The position numbers and the translations under genes are program-made. The notes under the pieces were generated by a model. That model saw nothing but the letters and a program-made list of their open reading frames with translations. It had not been told where the DNA came from and did not search any database. A DNA stretch of 35,102 bases, taken from positions 1 to 35,102 of the forward strand of contig JAANBB010000416.1 of the NCBI GenBank assembly GCA_014621425.1. The letters are read 5' to 3'. Origin of the DNA: Cylindrodendrum hubeiense (taxonomy: Eukaryota > Ascomycota > Sordariomycetes > Hypocreales > Nectriaceae). How positions within the stretch are numbered: position 1 is the stretch's first letter; the number at the start of each line of letters is the position of its first letter. Below, piece after piece: positions 30,001 to 35,102 of this stretch.

Positions 30001-32852
30001 GCCGCATCTCTGCGATTGTCAAAGATATTTTGGAGGAGCAAGCCGGCGTGTTTCCTGGAGGGCGTGGACTGTGGCATGCTATCACAACGCGATGGGGGGC
30101 GAGGTTCCCGAGAGAAACACTTCCCACAGTCAAGGCCTCTCAAGCTGCGCTTCGAGAAATGTTCAAGACCAAAGCCGCGGCCGAGCATTGGCACGCATTC
30201 CGTGACAACAAGGGGATATTCTCCAAATGTCAGATTATTGTGCTGGGTACCCATGATCCATTCTCAGCAGAAGCTATGAGCTTAGTGGAAATGATCAAGG
30301 AAGCCTATCCTCAAATTTACCTCCCACCTCCATTCACGGCGCCCCCCGGCGTGGAGCCAGTGAAGGAGGGTCGTCGTGGTCGCCGGAAGCTTGGTGACGA
30401 AGTCGAAACCCTGAGTGCTCCAGTTTATGTTGCTCAAGTTGCTGCAAAGAAGGCCATGGACGAATTTGAGGCGGATAGCTCTCTGCCGCCAAAGCGTCGA
30501 AAAATAAGGGTAACAGATATCGCCTCTTCGCCGGGCAGCCCTCGAAAGAGAACACGGGTCAGCTGGGCTGGTGCCGAACAGCAAGACTATATCCCACAGC
30601 CCATGTGGACGGGACCCTCTGGGTTTTTATTGAACCAAGAGCCGTTGGAAACAATACAGTTCCTTGAGCCGAACACGTATCTACATGAGGAGACGGTGCG
30701 TGTTTACAAGCGGCGTCGGCTTTCGAAGGACTCCGTCAGCGAATATATGGATCCGCGATTAGTCTCAGACAGCGAGCCGGTTTGCATGACATTTGACAAG
30801 GCAATTTCAGTGCTTGGCTCCGTCGGCACATGGCCATACATCAGCACCGTCGATTTTGAGACCCAAGATGGCAGTTACACGTTGAAGGGCTGGATGCCAG
30901 ATGCCATGTGGTTTTCCTGGGCGGCAATAGTCGAGGAGATTGAGATTCGAACCGCCACATTTAGTGGTCTCAAACGTCAGCCTAGGACATGTGCCGGGCA
31001 GTATCAACGGTTCCTGGACAGGTTGTTTGCGTGCATAGACGTGGAGCGGTCGTGGGCCCAGTCCTTCATCAACGCCCCCCCCAACGCAACTGGGCCCCAC
31101 AACATCTTCGTCAGGTTCTTTAGTGGAAGAGGCAGTGAGATTATGTTACCACAGGGGCCCTTGACATGGCCTGCAGAATGCCAACTCACTCCACAATCCT
31201 CAGAGGCTCTTGCTCAACAGGACGAGGTGTCCGAAGATTCGTCGTCCAGCGACGAGGAAGGCCCCTTCGACTGGCCTAAATACCGAAAGCGCTTGCTGGA
31301 GCCGACCAGATCTTACGCAAATGGTCTTCACCTTGGTACTCGACAAGACGTCCGAGCCAAGCGAGTCCAACTTGCAGCGAGATCCTTGACGTCCTTGCCC
31401 CCTGGCGTAGGGAAATCTAAGAGTGTGAAGGGCAGCAATGCAGGAAGGGATGCAATTGAGGACCCAGAAAAGCTGCTCGCCGCCTTCATCGCCGTTCGTG
31501 TCCTTCTCGGAGGTTCCGACAAGGCGATTGACTGGGGTCTATTGCTCAAATTGTTCCCAGCAGTCGAGCTCCCCCATCTCCGCCGGTTTTGGTTGTCTGC
31601 TCGCAAGGAACAGGGGGCGTACGTTGCTAAACTAACGCAAGACTTTCAGGAGAAGTTCCTGGTGGCATATGAGAAGGGCGAACTGCCTGAAATCGACTTT
31701 GATGAGCCTCTGGAATGCGACTGGCAGGCGATCATTGCGTGGACTCTACAGCTCCCGCGTCAAGAGGGCGTGCAACTCCCGTCGACCCGAGACCTTTTGA
31801 ACGAAAGATTTTCCTCCCAAGAAGTACCTGGTCCCGAAGAGGATTGGCGGGAGAAATTCTTTCATCCCCAATCCTCTGTGTTTGCACGCTTTGAGGCAGC
31901 AACTGCTATGCCGGCTGCCTTTGCCGTGGACAAGATGCAAAGTGGGAGCAGCCAAATCGTCAAGATCACGGACCTGGATGTCACTAGATCTTGGATCAGA
32001 TCACTTTGCTGCACGAATGAGACCCAGTATTCGGTTCAGCAGATCAAGGACAAGTTCTCTACGCTGGCGAACGGCGATTCGAACAGAAACAACATGCTTC
32101 TGAAGCGGGCAATTGATGACTTGACTCGACAGCGTGTGATATGCAGAAGCAAAAAGCCGCCCCTCGGCGGCAGACCGTATCGACTGAACGAATCGTACCT
32201 GTACGTTTTAGGGAAACTAGCTCAGCAGGCGAAGTACCAAGAGGCAGCTGCCTTCAAGGCCAAGCTTGACACCATCTTTCGTCGCGGAGAGACATTGAGG
32301 GTACCGTACACTCTTAACGACGGCTCAGTCATGGCATTGACCAACCTGAACGCCTCTGAGCGGATCAGGCTGGTGCCAGTGGACGTCCCGCACATCCCAT
32401 TGGGCTTCGAGCCAGGCAACTATGAAAGTCGGAAGTATCCAAAGTCATACTACCACTTCAGCATTGAGGCAGTCCCCACGGACATGTATCAATACGACGA
32501 GGACATCGAGGTTCTCAAGACGACGGTCGAGGCGGGACCGCCAACCGAAGGCCCACAGGGTGAGCTGCCTCAGTGGATCGACTTCTTCGGGAAGCGAGAC
32601 CCTGAACGCTGGATGCATGTACTGGGAGCGTTTTGTTTCATCTACGCCACAAGAGGGTTCATGACGATCGAGGGCATCTGTAGCGCTCTCAAGCCAACCT
32701 TGGAGGAGTTCGAGGCACAGATGATCATCGACTGGGGAAAGGCGACGGGTGTGCTGAAGGATTCCGAGGATGGGCTGGGGCCAATGGTGGGAGAGTGGTG
32801 GTGGTTGGCGGTGGCATGGCAGTCGAGAGGCCAGGCGGTGGGCAAGAAGTGA
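27041..32852 (+). CDS. TFC3: TFC3: largest (B-block binding) subunit of transcription factor TFIIIC, 2 exons
   Basis: Exons 27041-27107 and 27274-32852 give 1881 residues. The join yields MASELEGLIAALLVLISCGGEQGCSVSDLVDAIH, a winged-helix start typical of fungal Tfc3/Sfc3. TFIIIC recognises the A and B boxes of tRNA genes and recruits TFIIIB and RNA polymerase III; Tfc3 contacts the B box. The B-block-binding domain is at about 123-200 (VPRSEWLLLLGIASTTMHGILQGDLGRLV). A disordered, basic region follows with AT-hook-like KGRPKKK (about 532), KKRGRPRRG (about 670) and RRGRKP (about 732). A zinc-finger-like motif C696-x2-C699-x12-H712-x7-C720 lies between the last two. The C-terminal half carries further conserved blocks (for example VTRSWIRSLCCTNETQYSVQQIKDKF and IDFFGKRDPERWMHVLGAFCFIYATRGFMTIEGI) of the extended winged-helix region. 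The intron is 166 nt, the longest in the window. Confidence 0.93.
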
Positions 32853-33110
32853 GATGTGAGAAAGGAGTGAGAAGAGTAAGACGACGAAACGGGTCTCTGA
32901 TCAGGAGGATGTTGGCTAGGGATATGGATTTGCCATGTATGATTACCATGATACCCGCTTGGGAGGAAACGCGATGGTCAGGGATACGGCACCAATTGTA
33001 TAACAAGCAAAAGACTGCATTGGATATCTATTTCGCTTGCCCAACCATAATATGATAATAACAGCAGACGCCCGGCGCCAATAACACAGTTCCAATAACC
33101 ACAGTACTCC
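32853..33110. other. Convergent 3' spacer between TFC3 and the E2 gene
   Basis: 258 bp holding both 3' ends. An AT-rich patch (cataatatgataataacagc, about 33046-33065) may contain polyadenylation signals for either strand. Confidence 0.4.
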
Positions 33111-34193
33111 TTAAAGAGCGAAGAGGATCTTTAACACAAGCGCGACTAGAAGCACAACCATGACAACAATCAGTCGGTCCAGCCAGAGCGGCACACCGTC
33201 ATCAGACGCTCGACGCGCTGGCCGAGGCGGCGCTACGGCGGCAGCAGGGAGTGGCGTGGTGCGAGTGGGAGCGGGGTTCCGGATCTCCGAAGCCGGCTGG
33301 GGAGCCGGCTGATCCAACGGGCGTACCGGAGTAGTCTGAACGAAGCCCTCGGCAAGCTCAGCAGCCTCGGCGTCGTCGGCGGTGGTCTCGGGGCTTGTCT
33401 GGGCCTTCTTCTTGGCCTCCATCTCGTCCCGCCAGCCCATGTTCAGCTCTTTGGGGACCTCGACTTCAACGGCGGCTGAAGAGGCCTCATTGGCCCTTTC
33501 CTCGCACGCCTTTATGATCTCCCCGTTTGTCTTTCCGCATGCTGCGCACTTGAACGCGGATGATTCGGCGGCTAGTCGTTGACGCACAGCATCCGTGGTC
33601 TCGAGGCCGCCGAGTTGGCCGCGGGCATCGGTCTCCATGAAACTTCGGAGCCTATAAAAACAAGATGTGTTAGCATTGGCAACACGGCATAGATGGCAAG
33701 TTCCGTCATCGGCGTTTGTGACAAACGTGACGGGGGTACGTACGCTACCAGAGCTGTCCGAACGCCCCAGGCGGGCTGCCATGTCTCCTCGTGGTGACCA
33801 CTGATACTAAGACAGATTTCGCGGTTGGCCTCGAAGCGGCCGCTGGGGGTCATGAAGCGGAAGCTGGGAGGGCGCAGGGGGTATGTGGGCGGCAAAACAA
33901 TTCGGCCATGGTAGATGCCATTGCTGTAGACGGAATTGGGGGGCCCTCGCAGGGTGAAGTGCCATTCGAAGAAGTCGGACTCGAGGGGCTCAGCGGAGTA
34001 GTCGGCGGAGGGGGAGCCGGAGATCTCGGCGGCTTCGCGGACTGTTCAGTGTTAGAATCGCGGGTCGCTTTGCCAGGTGAATTGGGAAGTCGAAGTAGGA
34101 GTGAAGTTGAGCACGTGGGGTTGAAGAGAGAGACTGACGAATGCGCCGGATGGTAGGCGATTTGGTGTTGAATCTGGGAGCGGGTGTCGTCAT
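33111..34193 (-). CDS. UBE2J1/Ubc6-type tail-anchored ubiquitin-conjugating enzyme (ERAD), 3 exons
   Basis: Minus-strand exons 34193-34139, 34041-33744 and 33651-33111 (introns 97 and 92 nt) encode 297 residues. The N-terminus reads SPTIRRILREAAEIS, as in Ubc6-like E2s. The UBC fold (about 10-150) includes FFEWHFTLRGPPNSVYSNGIYHGRIVLPPTYP, then the active site NREICLSISGHHEETWQPAWGVRTAL with catalytic C95. After a variable, Ala/Pro-rich linker the protein ends in one hydrophobic span (WLDRLIVVMVVLLVALVLKILFAL), a C-terminal ER tail anchor with the catalytic domain facing the cytosol. The SGHHxETWQPxWxxRTAL stretch is nearer human UBE2J1 than yeast Ubc6, so I leave the symbol blank. A CxxC pair in CAACGKTNGE (exon 3) is noteworthy. 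Role: ubiquitination in ER-associated degradation (family knowledge). Confidence 0.92.
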
Positions 34194-35091
34194 GATTGTG
34201 ATGGGTAGTGGTGATGTGCAGTGATAGTTGTCTATGTCCGTCTCTTGTGGTCTTTTTCGTAAGAGTCGCTTATGTATATATGAGCTATGACTTCGAGGCC
34301 GGCTTGAGGTCAGTGTTGGTGGTGGTGGTGGTGATGATGACGTCTCGCGATGGCTGGTTCAAGAGGGCATCGCTAGGTGGTTGGAGACCCAGGAGGGGGG
34401 AGGAGGGGGGAAGCAAGGAGGCGAAGAGCTGCCCTAGTATCAGATGCCGGTAAGAAGAAGCTGCGATCCAGATGGTAATACAGCCAAGCGCGGGTGGCAA
34501 CAAATATTGAATGTCGGCGATGCGAGCTCGTACTTCGTAAATAGAGAGATGCAAGGTGCGAGAGACGCGCAATGTGGTAACTTAGACCAACCGTCGCATT
34601 ACCTCACCTCGGAACCGGGGTAGGGTAGGCACGGAACTAGGTATCTGCAAGAGGATGGGAACCCCACCAGTACGTACCTCCCGGTTAAAGGGATACTGGT
34701 TTATAGCGCAGCCCCGTCAAACCCGTCCATCTGCATAGTTCATACATCCCGGTATGCGCATATCTGGCCCTCCGCCCAATCACGGGCCGTTCTTACCTAA
34801 GCAGCGGCCCGCCCGTATTGGCCCGGCTTCAACGACTCCATCCTCGATGAATTGAACATTGCCGTCGCCGCCCATCTACTTCATCCGTCCCACGAGCTGT
34901 GCTGTCGTCGCCCGCCTCGTCACCGCTCCAATCGGCCTCCCAGTGCGTCAATTGCCCGCTCCCAGTGCCGCCGGCTCCGTCAATTTGGCACAATCCGCTG
35001 ACCCGACCCGCGTCTCCAGCTCCTCCGGCCGTGATCCCGTTCCCGTCAGTCCGCCGCGAGCGACTTCGACTTCGACTTCGACTTCGACATC
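34194..35091. promoter_or_regulatory. Divergent promoter between the E2 gene and a possible gene at the right edge
   Basis: 898 bp with no complete gene. The left part has a gt(g)-rich run (tggtggtggtggtgatgatga, about 34318-34338) and two six-G runs (34395-34400, 34405-34410). From about 34880 the sequence becomes a C/T-rich leader (ccgtcc, cgcctcgtcaccgctcc), suggesting a transcript reading right out of the window. Confidence 0.45.
35062..35088 (+). repeat. 6-bp tandem repeat (gacttc), 4.5 copies
   Basis: Four full units plus gac run from 35062 to 35088, ending 3 nt before an ATG. In phase with that ATG it would read Asp-Phe repeats, but nothing shows that it is translated. Confidence 0.85.
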
Positions 35092-35102
35092 ATGGGCGCC
35101 CC
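35092..35102 (+). CDS. Possible start of a further gene, cut by the window edge
   Basis: An ATG at 35092 follows a C/T-rich leader of the kind seen before other plus-strand starts here (MUB1, JMJD7). Only three codons (Met-Gly-Ala) and two bases are visible, so neither identity nor reality of the gene can be judged. Confidence 0.25.

Overview
The window is nuclear DNA from a filamentous ascomycete (Pezizomycotina). Its genes have short GT-AG introns (49-166 nt, several with CTAAC-type branch points), exons are GC-rich, and the intergenic DNA contains no transposon I can recognise. A multi-CaaX 'hybrid' pheromone precursor points to the Hypocreales (Trichoderma/Fusarium relatives). That placement is an inference, because this precursor class was described from Trichoderma reesei and Fusarium.

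Layout, left to right: a JMJD7-type JmjC hydroxylase (+, 5 exons) runs tail-to-tail into SPB1 (-, rRNA 2'-O-methyltransferase). SPB1 shares a divergent promoter with MGM1 (+, mitochondrial dynamin). MGM1 converges on ZRG17 (-, CDF zinc-transporter subunit). ZRG17 is divergent from an uncharacterised two-membrane-span protein (+). A gene-free stretch of about 4 kb follows, dense in short repeats and GGTACC motifs. It leads to MUB1/samB (+, MYND-finger ubiquitin-ligase adaptor), which converges on EBP2 (-, 60S assembly factor). Beyond EBP2 on the minus strand lie a 56-codon h-type pheromone precursor gene (hpp1-like), a cyanase gene with a tiny last exon, and an AIM6-like PLC/GDPD-fold protein. 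Then come a lysine-rich, probably nucleolar protein (+), TFC3 (+, largest TFIIIC subunit) and a UBE2J1/Ubc6-type tail-anchored E2 (-). The first bases of a possible further gene (+) lie at the right edge.

Most genes are single-copy housekeeping functions: ribosome biogenesis (SPB1, EBP2, perhaps the lysine-rich protein), Pol III transcription (TFC3), mitochondria (MGM1), zinc homeostasis, and ubiquitin/ERAD. They are not an operon or biosynthetic cluster, and each appears to have its own promoter.

The outstanding item is the small minus-strand gene at 21934-22104. Its product carries three copies of YPLGC followed by (N/S)VM or TIM; the last forms a true C-terminal CaaX box. The repeats keep the same amino acids while nearly every third base differs, which is strong internal evidence for a selected peptide. 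Unlike the published hybrid precursor as I remember it, this one has no Kex2-type dibasic site.
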